From Bacteriovoracaceae bacterium (lineage in GTDB: Bacteria; Bdellovibrionota; Bacteriovoracia; Bacteriovoracales; Bacteriovoracaceae): a DNA stretch of 64,000 nucleotides. This document shows, one piece after another, positions 1-7,670 of this stretch. The notes beneath the pieces are model-generated. The model was given only the letters and a program-made list of their open reading frames with translations. It made no database searches and had not been told where the DNA came from. The position numbers were made by a program, and so were the translations under genes. Every line of letters starts with the position of its first letter. The first letter of the stretch is position 1. The stretch spans positions 124,001 through 188,000 of the forward strand of contig CANCFT010000001.1 of NCBI GenBank assembly GCA_947377285.1, written 5' to 3'.

Positions 1-677
1 GAGTCGACAATAATATTGGCCATATCAAATTCGTGAACAAATTGAAACATCGGGTTGTAATCAACTGGCAAAGGAGCATAAGGAGTTTTTAAAAATTGGG
101 TAATTGAATTTTTAATTTGTGGACCGATGATATTGCACGGTCTGAGGACAACAGTTTCAATACTATTTTGATTTTTCCACATCCAGTTCGTACACATTTG
201 ATCCATTTCAACAACATCCCTAAGTTCAGCGTATTTAAAACTTCCGCGCAGAGGGGAATCTTCTTTTAAAAACATAGAATTATCGGAGAGCGCTCCATAG
301 ACGTGATGGGTACTCAAGATTACAACTTTTTTACATTGAAATTTTTGCGCCAGTTCTAAAATTGTATTCGTGCCTACTAAATTGATATCAATTCGCTTAT
401 TAATATTTCCCATTGCTGGAGAGTGACCGAGTCGACCTAAGTGAAGAATCGTATCAAATTGAAACTCCCTAAAAATCTTTTCAAAATTCGTCCGAGTGTA
501 TTTCATTTGTTGATAGGTTAATTGTGGTCTACTTGGCACATTGTCTATATCGCGCGAATCAACACCATGGATTTTAATATTCGAATTTTTTTTTATTAAA
601 AGCTCAGCTGTAATTTTAGCCAAAGCTCCTTGAATACCGATGATTAAAACTGATTTCATTGCAAGTGAGTGGTTCAT
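1..677 (-). CDS. NAD-dependent epimerase/dehydratase family protein (partial, 3' end outside window)
   Basis: This is the N-terminal part (about 225 residues) of an extended short-chain dehydrogenase/reductase that acts on nucleotide sugars or similar substrates; the gene runs off the left edge. A dinucleotide-binding start (VLIIGIQGALA, about residues 10-20) is followed by the LSTHHVYG segment typical of epimerases. The catalytic YxxxK position reads Y149-A-E-L-R, so Arg replaces the usual Lys. The start at 677 overlaps the stop of the upstream acyltransferase gene (TAATG), which implies translational coupling; an internal ATG at 659 lacks a ribosome binding site. The pairing with an acyltransferase suggests a lipid or cell-envelope role, but the substrate cannot be read from the sequence. 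Confidence 0.8.
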   Translation of the reverse strand, partial: MNHSLAMKSVLIIGIQGALAKITAELLIKKNSNIKIHGVDSRDIDNVPSRPQLTYQQMKYTRTNFEKIFREFQFDTILHLGRLGHSPAMGNINKRIDINLVGTNTILELAQKFQCKKVVILSTHHVYGALSDNSMFLKEDSPLRGSFKYAELRDVVEMDQMCTNWMWKNQNSIETVVLRPCNIIGPQIKNSITQFLKTPYAPLPVDYNPMFQFVHEFDMANIIVD

Positions 678-1477
678 TACTTTTTTCTCTTCATAAGTGA
701 GCGTCGGTTTTTAAGACCATTTTGCGTTAATTGTTGAATTTTTTGTTCGATTTCATTTAAATAAAAATCGAGATCTTCATCTAGCGCTTCTGGGCTTAAT
801 CCACTAGGGAGAGAATAAGGTTCTCCAATATAAATGTCTACTGGAGACGGCAAGGGAAATAAATTAGCAGATAGTGGGAAGGCTGGAATTTTAAAAAAAT
901 GGGCTAACTTTTTTAAATGTATCACATAGGGAAAAAATTCTTCAGCACCTACAACAGCGATAGGAAGAATTTCAGATCCAGAAGCGATGGCCATTCTCAA
1001 AAATCCTCTAGTAAAGCGTTGAAGCTTATAGTGATCCTTTGTATTTTTAGCTATTCCTTTTACACCTTCTGGAAAAATTAAAACTGATTCACCTCTTTTA
1101 AGCAAGTTTAGGCAGTTCGTTCTATCTCCTAAGACTGCTCCGCCTTCACTCGACCATCTCCCTAAAAATGGAAGTGAAGTAAGAAATCTCTCGATTAACG
1201 GACGCAATATACGAGGAGAGTCAATTTCGGTAGCAAAGGCCGTACAAATAAGCAATCCATCAATAGGAACTTGACCAGTATGGTTTGAAACGACCATATA
1301 AGGCCGATCTTTAACGTTTTCTTTTCCGTGAACCACAACGTTGAAATAATAATGGTAAAATGGCCATATCACTTTTAAATCCGCGATAGCACGCTTAGGT
1401 TCTAGCCCCCATGGATCACGGTTTTTGGAATACCGAAGACTTAAATCTGCTTCAATTGCTTTAAACTGTTTAAACAT
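677..1477 (-). CDS. Lysophospholipid acyltransferase family protein (PlsC-like)
   Basis: About 266 residues of the glycerolipid acyltransferase superfamily, which transfer acyl groups to lysophospholipids or glycerol phosphate at the inner membrane. Block I reads NHTGQVPIDG: His and Asp are separated by six residues instead of the usual four, as I recall for some branches of the family. Block III is FPEGVKG. There is no obvious signal peptide. ATG at 1477 is chosen, but a TTG at 1483 is better spaced from an AGAGAG sequence and could be the start. The gene is first in a two-gene minus-strand unit with the epimerase, which it overlaps by one base. The family is clear; the substrate is unknown. 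Confidence 0.85.
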   Translation of the reverse strand: MFKQFKAIEADLSLRYSKNRDPWGLEPKRAIADLKVIWPFYHYYFNVVVHGKENVKDRPYMVVSNHTGQVPIDGLLICTAFATEIDSPRILRPLIERFLTSLPFLGRWSSEGGAVLGDRTNCLNLLKRGESVLIFPEGVKGIAKNTKDHYKLQRFTRGFLRMAIASGSEILPIAVVGAEEFFPYVIHLKKLAHFFKIPAFPLSANLFPLPSPVDIYIGEPYSLPSGLSPEALDEDLDFYLNEIEQKIQQLTQNGLKNRRSLMKRKK

Positions 1478-1627
1478 AACCAACTGGATCTCTCTTAAGT
1501 TTGAATACTCATCTAAATAGATCTAAATAGCTTTAATGCTACCAAAAAATTCAATCTTCACAAGGAAGGAGTCAAAAGTTATACTTATTCTATCTTTCGA
1601 CAATATTCTGACTATAGGTTATAACTA

Positions 1628-1984
1628 ATGAAAAAAAATTCAAATTGGAAAGCGAACTTGGACCGCTTGTTTTTTACTTTTCACCAAGAAGTGATTAAGG
1701 CCGGTGTTATTGGAAGGAAACTATTAACTGCTTCAAGAACAAATGCTCACCTTAAAGACACATATGAAGAACTTGGCCGATTATTAGAAAAAGGCATTGA
1801 GTCTGGTGAAATAGAATGGGATTCTGCCAAAGTTAGAGCGCTTCTTCATACTGCCAATGCTTGTAAAAAAGATTTAGAACATCTTGAAAAACAAGTTTAT
1901 AAAATTAAATTTTCAGCAGGCCCAAAAGGTCCTGAAGATATTTCATTACAAATTACTGATAAATCAAAAAAAAATAAAGAATAA
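1628..1984 (+). CDS. Conserved hypothetical protein, 118 aa
   Basis: A small, charged, probably helical cytoplasmic protein with no signal peptide or membrane segment. Residues 40-90 are rich in Glu, Lys, Leu and Ala in a pattern that fits alpha-helical packing, and the last 20 residues are a Lys-rich tail. I do not recognise the family. It starts with ATG behind a weak AGG-containing site. It is convergent with ysxC: the two stop codons abut at 1984/1985 with no spacer. Coding is supported by the open frame, the amino-acid composition and the tight fit between its neighbours; no function is proposed. Confidence 0.65.
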   Translation: MKKNSNWKANLDRLFFTFHQEVIKAGVIGRKLLTASRTNAHLKDTYEELGRLLEKGIESGEIEWDSAKVRALLHTANACKKDLEHLEKQVYKIKFSAGPKGPEDISLQITDKSKKNKE

Positions 1985-2677
1985 TTATTCGTTAGTATCT
2001 TCAACTCTATCCGTTTTTCTAATTTCTAATTCTTCTAGTAAATGTGCAATGATTGCATCTTCGACTTGAGGTAAGCCTTTTTTGCTTTCAGCAGAAGCAA
2101 AATACATTTGGCGAATCCATTTATATTCTTTTGAGAGTGCTGGTTTTAATTTATCTAGCTCTGCTCTTTCTTTTTGGGTTTTCAATTTATCCATTTTGTT
2201 AAAAAGTAAAATGGCATTGCGAGTAATATGTTTTAGAAATTTATGAAACTGTTTATCAGATTCTTGGTTTGGGTGCCTAGCATCTTGGATATTAATTAAC
2301 ATCATTCCTGGCGAGAGATGAGCAAAAAAAGAACCCATTAATTCATCCCAATTTTTCTGCATATCTTTTGAAACTTCAGCGAAACCGTATCCCGGTAAAT
2401 CGATTAAATAAAATGGCGGCAACTCAGATTTTTTTCCATTAAGACTTAATTCGAATTCGAAAATATTTATTTCTCTAGTTCGCCCTGGAGTTTTAGAAAC
2501 TCTAGCCGTTTTAGATCCAAAGAGAGCGTTTATTAGGCTAGATTTTCCAACGTTTGATCTACCAACCATGCTGATCCCTATAATATCTGGATGGCCTGTG
2601 AGCCATTCTTCAAATTGGACAGGATTTGAAATTCCCATTTTGAAACTTGCACTGTGTGGTTTAATTTTGTAGCTCAT
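1985..2677 (-). CDS. ysxC: Ribosome biogenesis GTP-binding protein YsxC/EngB
   Basis: A TRAFAC-class GTPase needed for assembly of the large ribosomal subunit. All G motifs are present: G1 GRSNVGKSS (residues 39-47), G3 DLPGYGF (about 93-99), G4 NKMDK (about 160) and G5 ASAE. The 230-residue length is slightly above the usual 195-210, with a short charged C-terminal extension. The ATG start at 2677 has an AGG-type site upstream. The gene stands alone, convergent with the 118-aa gene and divergent from the sigma-54 activator. Confidence 0.95.
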   Translation of the reverse strand: MSYKIKPHSASFKMGISNPVQFEEWLTGHPDIIGISMVGRSNVGKSSLINALFGSKTARVSKTPGRTREINIFEFELSLNGKKSELPPFYLIDLPGYGFAEVSKDMQKNWDELMGSFFAHLSPGMMLINIQDARHPNQESDKQFHKFLKHITRNAILLFNKMDKLKTQKERAELDKLKPALSKEYKWIRQMYFASAESKKGLPQVEDAIIAHLLEELEIRKTDRVEDTNE

Positions 2678-2745
2678 GAATTGGACCTAGGTTTATTTTT
2701 TGCCTCATAATAGTCTATTTACCACCATTTTGCACTCTATCTCTT

Positions 2746-2761
2746 TGGCATTTGTCTTGAA
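2746..2761 (+). promoter_or_regulatory. Possible sigma-54 (-24/-12) promoter
   Basis: The segment TTGGCATTTGTCTTGAA has GG and GA dinucleotides 10 bases apart. This matches the sigma-54 consensus TGGCAC-N5-TTGC except at the -12 C. It lies about 40 bases before the start of a sigma-54 activator gene, where autoregulation would make sense. The match is imperfect, so this is only a candidate. Confidence 0.3.
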
Positions 2762-2800
2762 GTAGTTGAGCTCTTAAAGAGACATTAACAAGGGGATTTT

Positions 2801-4159
2801 ATGGGAGCTTTGCAGATTGAACGGTCGATAACTCAAACTTTAGAGAGCACTATTGGGCTCAAAGGAGTCCGTGAAGATGATGAATTTATGCTAGATCTCT
2901 TTCAAGACCGTAAACGCACCTATCGTTTAAAACGAACTAAATATAAAATAAAAACATCATCAAAATTTTTATTTGACTTCAAGACTTCTGAAATTTTCCT
3001 TCCTGTTTTTGGAGCACTACCTGCTACTTTTGAGTTGTCACTCATTCAACATACTAGCTCAAAAGAATTTAATGAAAAGTCTCGATATTTAATGAAAAGT
3101 TTAGACAATTCACCTTTTTGCTTGAATGGCGTTTATTGCTTCGAAGCTTATTTAGAGCGAGGTGATATTATAGATATTGGCTTCAATCGAATCCAATTTT
3201 TAAGGCCTAGAACTCATTTAAAAATAAGTGAAGAATCTAATCAATGTCAAAATTTATTAACGGAAGAAATGATAAAAAGTTCTTTGAATATAATGATTGA
3301 AGGGGAGACTGGAACTGGTAAAACAACTCTTGCAAAATCTATTCACGATGAAAGCCTGAGAACAGGGAAGTTTATACATTTAAATTTATCATCATTTGCA
3401 CCTAGTTTGATTGAGTCGGAACTTTTTGGACATGTAAAAGGAGCATTCACTGGCGCCATAAATGAAAAACGTGGTGCTATTTTAGAAGCACACAAAGGCA
3501 CACTTTTTTTAGATGAAATCGATTCATTAAGTACTGAACACCAAACAAAACTTTTATTATTTCTTGATAATCAGCAAGTACGTGCCGTTGGTGGAAGTGT
3601 AAATCATCAAGCTGAAGTAAGGCTAATATTTGCTTCAGGAACGAAGATGGAAAAACTTATTGCCGAAGAAAGAATGCGTAAAGATTTTTATTATAGATTA
3701 ACTTCTGGATTAGTCATTTGTTTAGAAGCGTTGAGAGAAAATTCAAAATTAATTGAAGAGTTGTGTTTAAAGTTTGAAAAAGATCAATACTGTATTATTA
3801 GTGAAGACCTTATTAAATATTATCAAGACTGCCCATGGCCTGGAAATATTCGGCATTTATTATCGCATTTAAATAAAAAGAAAATTTTTAGCAATGGAAA
3901 AAAAATAATTTTAGATCATTTAGACCATGATTTATTAAAAGATCAGTCGGAAGTTTCTAATTTTTCGGCCCATCAATTAAGACCATTAGAAGAAATTAAA
4001 ATGGACTACTGTTTGAATGTATTTATGAAAACTGATAAAAATGTGATGAGAGCTTCAAAACTTTTAGATATAAGCCCGAATACCTTAAAAGCAATGCTCT
4101 TAAATCGTGAAAAGCTATCTCAATCAAGAAGCCATAAGGTAATCGATATAAATTTCTAA
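2801..4159 (+). CDS. Sigma-54-dependent transcriptional activator (AAA+ and Fis-type HTH)
   Basis: A 452-residue enhancer-binding protein that remodels sigma-54 RNA polymerase. The N-terminal 150 residues look like a divergent FHA-type sensor (beta-rich, ending RGDIIDIGFNRI), not a receiver domain. The AAA+ core has Walker A GETGTGKT (about 167-174), the sigma-54 contact loop GAFTGA (about 214-219) and Walker B TLFLDEID (about 237-244). A Fis-like helix-turn-helix lies near residues 412-435 (NVMRASKLLDISPNTLKAML). The ATG follows AAGGGG at good spacing. The 3' end overlaps the convergent FliL-like gene by 36 bases. An FHA sensor would suggest control by a Ser/Thr kinase; the FHA call itself is tentative. 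Confidence 0.9.
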   Translation: MGALQIERSITQTLESTIGLKGVREDDEFMLDLFQDRKRTYRLKRTKYKIKTSSKFLFDFKTSEIFLPVFGALPATFELSLIQHTSSKEFNEKSRYLMKSLDNSPFCLNGVYCFEAYLERGDIIDIGFNRIQFLRPRTHLKISEESNQCQNLLTEEMIKSSLNIMIEGETGTGKTTLAKSIHDESLRTGKFIHLNLSSFAPSLIESELFGHVKGAFTGAINEKRGAILEAHKGTLFLDEIDSLSTEHQTKLLLFLDNQQVRAVGGSVNHQAEVRLIFASGTKMEKLIAEERMRKDFYYRLTSGLVICLEALRENSKLIEELCLKFEKDQYCIISEDLIKYYQDCPWPGNIRHLLSHLNKKKIFSNGKKIILDHLDHDLLKDQSEVSNFSAHQLRPLEEIKMDYCLNVFMKTDKNVMRASKLLDISPNTLKAMLLNREKLSQSRSHKVIDINF

Positions 4160-5266
4160 AATTTTTCCTTCAATAGCATTTTTTTCAAGGAACTGATTGA
4201 GTTCACTTCTAATTTTTTCTTTTATAATCAGTCTTCCTTCTTCTTCTACAGGAAGTTGAGGGAGGACTGGTTCTACATTTGTTGTTAAATAATCTTTGAT
4301 TTCTACTACATGATCTTTTAAGTAAAGAGCGGCATTACGATTTGATGTAAGGGCCGAAAAATCGAGCCATACTTGGCGATTGCGGTGAGTGTCTTCTAAA
4401 AATATTTGTAAATTAATGTCCTCTATCGTTATCATTCTTTCGGCTTGACGGAAGTACACAGGTCTTCCTGGAACAATTTGTTTTAGTGTAATACTTTTAA
4501 TTGGGTGCTCATGACCTATTTCTTTAAAATCAAGATTTAATGTTTTCATCATTTTTTCTGAAAGTGCTTTTTGGTCCTCAGTACTTATTGGCAACTGAGT
4601 AACACTCAGCTCTAAGGCTTCAAGGTTATCATCTAACATTTCTTCCATATGTTCTAAAAATTCTTTTTCTTTGGGGTTTTCAGTTTCTATTTTTACATCA
4701 AGAAAAATTTCATGTTCATGAGCTTCAGCAGTTGCAGCTCCATGGCCACCACCTGCTGAGCCCATATGAACTTCAAATTTATGATTTTTCAATTCAATAT
4801 AGATATCTTCTTCCTGAGACACTGATGCGGGTTTTCTTAATGAAAGTGTACCGATGGCAATTTTATGTGCGTTTTGATATATAACACTAAAAACAATCGT
4901 TAATATAAGACATGATAGTAATGTTGAAATTGACTTTAGTGGGTTAAGTTTTGCGTACTTAAAAGGCTTAGTCATTAAACTTTTTTTATCTGCATTTTTA
5001 AATTCTTCAGAACGCAGGTACATAACAAAAGTGATAATATGACCACGAATGATAGTTGTATAATGAAGAAAATATCCAATAGTTTTTAAGTAAAAAATCG
5101 AAATTTTAGGTTTTAGTTTAGCAATTTTACTAACTAGTATTTTAGGAATTTGAGTGAGAAATTTAATTGCTTCAAAGAGAAAATCAGGAATAATTCCCTT
5201 TAAACTTTCTAAAAGTTTTTCTATTAAGCGGTTAATTGCTTCTTCGATTTTAATTAAAAAATTCAC
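4124..5266 (-). CDS. Membrane protein with FliL-like periplasmic domain
   Basis: A 380-residue protein with one clear transmembrane helix (about 111-131). It is preceded by a roughly 100-residue amphipathic, Lys- and Ile-rich N-terminal region that may lie on the membrane. The region after the helix contains a Gly/His-rich linker (GSAGGGHGAATAEAHEHE, about 168-185). The C-terminal 70 residues (LKDHVVEIKDYL to LEIYIDYLMAS) resemble the end of FliL, the flagellar stator-associated protein: a helix, a regulatory RxxI/L-rich helix and a final beta strand. It is much longer than FliL (about 150-180 aa). The start is GTG behind GGAG. The FliL relationship is an inference from pattern, not from a search. 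Confidence 0.6.
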   Translation of the reverse strand: MNFLIKIEEAINRLIEKLLESLKGIIPDFLFEAIKFLTQIPKILVSKIAKLKPKISIFYLKTIGYFLHYTTIIRGHIITFVMYLRSEEFKNADKKSLMTKPFKYAKLNPLKSISTLLSCLILTIVFSVIYQNAHKIAIGTLSLRKPASVSQEEDIYIELKNHKFEVHMGSAGGGHGAATAEAHEHEIFLDVKIETENPKEKEFLEHMEEMLDDNLEALELSVTQLPISTEDQKALSEKMMKTLNLDFKEIGHEHPIKSITLKQIVPGRPVYFRQAERMITIEDINLQIFLEDTHRNRQVWLDFSALTSNRNAALYLKDHVVEIKDYLTTNVEPVLPQLPVEEEGRLIIKEKIRSELNQFLEKNAIEGKILEIYIDYLMAS

Positions 5267-5481
5267 AATCCATTTCTCCCTACTACAATTATCGGTGAAT
5301 CTTCAAAAGAGATTAGTAAAACTCTTTTGTCCGACTAAATACATCAGTTAAAAACAGCAATTTCAACGTAAAGAAAATCTTGCCTCTCTTCATTTTTAGT
5401 CCCAAGAATTTTATTAAAGAGTGCTAATGCGTCGATGAGATTCGTAAGTGAGTTTGAAGAGTTCAAACGAAAGGAGTGAAT

Positions 5482-6153
5482 ATGAAAAAATCCCCAAAAG
5501 CCACGAACAAATTTATATTATTTGCACTTTTTGGTGCCTGTTTGATTTTAAATACTGGATGCGCTGGATTTTTACCAGATAGAAGCTTTATTGAAGAAAT
5601 GAATCGGGAAAGTGACCCATTCCTGTTAGCAGGAAAAGATTTTCCGGTAGTAAGCGGAGATACCGGGGAAGCCTACAGAAGCCGCGATGAAGTACAAAAA
5701 AGGACTCCCGCAAGTGAGCGCAGCCGAAAACTTCAAAAAGAACAAATGTCGATTAAACAAGAATTAGATCAAAAAGAAGCAGATATTCCTGTTGAGTCAT
5801 TGGAGCAGTATAGCAAAGACAAAAAATTTCTCCCAACAGACTCTGATAAGCTGTATTACTTGAGTTTATCATCAGGAGAAAGGGCCAGTTATATAAGTGT
5901 CAAAAAGCAGGATTTGCAAGACGACCAGGGCAAAGGCCAAGATTTTATACAAAAGCATTCTATTCATAATGGTGAATTATATTTGGGAATGGCAAAACCA
6001 CAGGTTCTTCAAATTTGGGGAAAGCCATCAAAAATAGAAATTGCTGGAAATCCTAAAAATCAAAATGAGCGATGGTCTTTTGTTGAAGATGGGAATGTAA
6101 AACAAATTTATTTCGAGAGTGGAAAGGTTCAAGGATGGGCCCTTGATCTCTAA
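5482..6153 (+). CDS. Outer-membrane-type lipoprotein, 223 aa
   Basis: A lipoprotein with a Lys-rich n-region, a hydrophobic stretch (FILFALFGACLILNTGC) and a lipobox ending in Cys near residue 27. The middle is strongly charged (KRTPASERSRK, EQMSIKQELDQKEAD), probably helical. The C-terminal 60 residues contain GELYLGMAKPQVLQIWGKPS, a pattern like the BamE/SmpA fold (glycine-methionine turn, then WGKP), so a small BamE-like domain is possible. The ATG at 5482 is chosen because AAGGAG lies five bases upstream; a GTG six bases earlier falls inside that site. It lies upstream of yicC and may share its transcript. Confidence 0.8.
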   Translation: MKKSPKATNKFILFALFGACLILNTGCAGFLPDRSFIEEMNRESDPFLLAGKDFPVVSGDTGEAYRSRDEVQKRTPASERSRKLQKEQMSIKQELDQKEADIPVESLEQYSKDKKFLPTDSDKLYYLSLSSGERASYISVKKQDLQDDQGKGQDFIQKHSIHNGELYLGMAKPQVLQIWGKPSKIEIAGNPKNQNERWSFVEDGNVKQIYFESGKVQGWALDL

Positions 6154-6223
6154 ATTAAAAAGTAATATCTTAGGCTTTTTAATAGTATGGTCAGTTTCGG
6201 GCCTTTAGCCTAAGGATAATTTT

Positions 6224-7099
6224 ATGTCAGCTCAATCAATGACGGGCTTTGGTCAATCAGTAGCGGGTTCAAATAATTATGCGGTTTCTGTTGAAATCAA
6301 AAGTGTGAATAACCGATTTAAAGATATTCGATTTAAAATGCCTGGCAGTTTGGGTGGAATTGAAATTGAAATGAAAAAAGAATTAACAGACCTTTTTTCT
6401 AGAGGAACTTTTGATGTCTATGTGAATGTAAAGCGAGCGGAAAATAAAAGCAAATTTGATGATTTAGATGCTGCTAAAATTTCTCAATTTGTTGCCAAGC
6501 TTTCACCTATTTTAAAAAGTAATGGAATTGAACCAAAAGTAAATATGACAGATTTTCTTCGATCTGAATTTTTTGTAGATCAAGATGAAGAAAATCAAAG
6601 CGAGCTTGGTGAACTTGCCTTAAAAGCCTTTAGAGATGCTTTAGGGAATTTAAAAATTTCTCGAGAGTCCGAAGGTGAGAAATTGATCAAGATTTTAATA
6701 AAACACTTAGAATCCTACAAAACCCATTTCGTGATCATAGAAGGAAATGCAGATCATTTTAAATCTAATGTGGAAGAGAAGTTAAAAAAGCGGGTAGACG
6801 ATTATAAAAATCTTATAGAAGTAGACCAAAGTCGATTATTGCAAGAAGTTGTCTTTTATTTAGAAAAAATTGATATTCATGAAGAAATTAATCGCATTCA
6901 TGCCCACTTGGAAAAATTTCAAAATCTACTAAAATCTAATAATGAAGTTGGAAGACAGATCGATTTTATTATTCAGGAATTAAATCGTGAGACCAATACC
7001 ATGGGTTCTAAGTCAACTATGAAAGAAATTTCAGATGCTGTTGTCCAAATGAAAGTGCAATTAGAGAAAATGAGAGAGCAAGGGTTAAATATTGAGTGA
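6224..7099 (+). CDS. yicC: YicC family endoribonuclease
   Basis: A 291-residue YicC-family protein, a family described as bacterial endoribonucleases involved in RNA turnover. The diagnostic N terminus SMTGFGQ is present, as are the central VEIKSVNNRF segment and the C-terminal DUF1732-type region (EEINRIHAHLEKF, then KSNNEVGRQIDFIIQELNRETNTMGSK). Full length for the family. The ATG follows AAGGA. It overlaps gmk by eight bases, the usual yicC-gmk neighbourhood of proteobacteria. A 7-base inverted repeat (CTTAGGC/GCCTAAG) in the leader overlaps the ribosome binding site region. Confidence 0.95.
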   Translation: MSAQSMTGFGQSVAGSNNYAVSVEIKSVNNRFKDIRFKMPGSLGGIEIEMKKELTDLFSRGTFDVYVNVKRAENKSKFDDLDAAKISQFVAKLSPILKSNGIEPKVNMTDFLRSEFFVDQDEENQSELGELALKAFRDALGNLKISRESEGEKLIKILIKHLESYKTHFVIIEGNADHFKSNVEEKLKKRVDDYKNLIEVDQSRLLQEVVFYLEKIDIHEEINRIHAHLEKFQNLLKSNNEVGRQIDFIIQELNRETNTMGSKSTMKEISDAVVQMKVQLEKMREQGLNIE

Positions 7100-7670
7100 T
7101 CAAAAAAGTCCTGGGAAATTAATTGTCATTGTCGCTCCGTCGGGTACGGGGAAGTCGACTATGATAAAAAGGCTGAAAATTGATTTTCCTTCGATTGTCG
7201 AATCTGTGTCCTATACGACTCGACCAATTAGAAAGGGCGAAGTAGATGGCGTGAGTTATTTTTTCATTAATAAAGATGCATTTTTAACGATGAAAGAGAA
7301 TAATGAATTTCTCGAATGGGCCGAAGTCCATGGCAATTTTTATGGAACTTCGAAGAAATTTGTTGAAGAAAGCTTAGCTCAAGGTAAAAATTTACTTTTT
7401 GATTTAGATGTTCAAGGAACTGACTCCATGAAATCTTATTTTAAAAAATTAGCAAATGTCATTTTTATAGCCCCTCCTTCAGTAGACGAATTAGAAAAAC
7501 GACTTCGTTTTAGGGGAACTGAAAACACAGAAATTATTAACCTTCGATTAATGAATGCACAAAAAGAATTACTAAGAAAAAATGATTTTGATTTTTTAAT
7601 ATACAACGATGATATCGAAAAAGCGTATAAACGCCTTTGCGAAATTACAAAAGAAATATTAGGTCGCTAA
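7092..7670 (+). CDS. gmk: Guanylate kinase
   Basis: Phosphorylates GMP to GDP with ATP. Walker A is APSGTGKST (about residues 15-23), the GMP-binding segment is SYTTRPIRKGEVDGVSYFF (about 40-58), and the lid follows (KRLRFRGTENTEII). Its 192 residues are close to the usual length. The start appears to be TTG at 7092: AAGGG lies upstream at suitable spacing and no ATG exists in frame near the conserved N terminus. It overlaps yicC by eight bases, and its TAA overlaps the ATG of the Rel gene. Placing gmk beside the (p)ppGpp synthetase fits purine-nucleotide control, because GDP/GTP are Rel substrates. Confidence 0.95.
   Translation: MSDQKSPGKLIVIVAPSGTGKSTMIKRLKIDFPSIVESVSYTTRPIRKGEVDGVSYFFINKDAFLTMKENNEFLEWAEVHGNFYGTSKKFVEESLAQGKNLLFDLDVQGTDSMKSYFKKLANVIFIAPPSVDELEKRLRFRGTENTEIINLRLMNAQKELLRKNDFDFLIYNDDIEKAYKRLCEITKEILGR

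Noticed and set aside
6172-6213. CTTAGGC/GCCTAAG inverted repeat in the yicC leader as a terminator or riboswitch
   Set aside because: The loop is long (about 28 bases), no T-run follows, and no known riboswitch motif is present.
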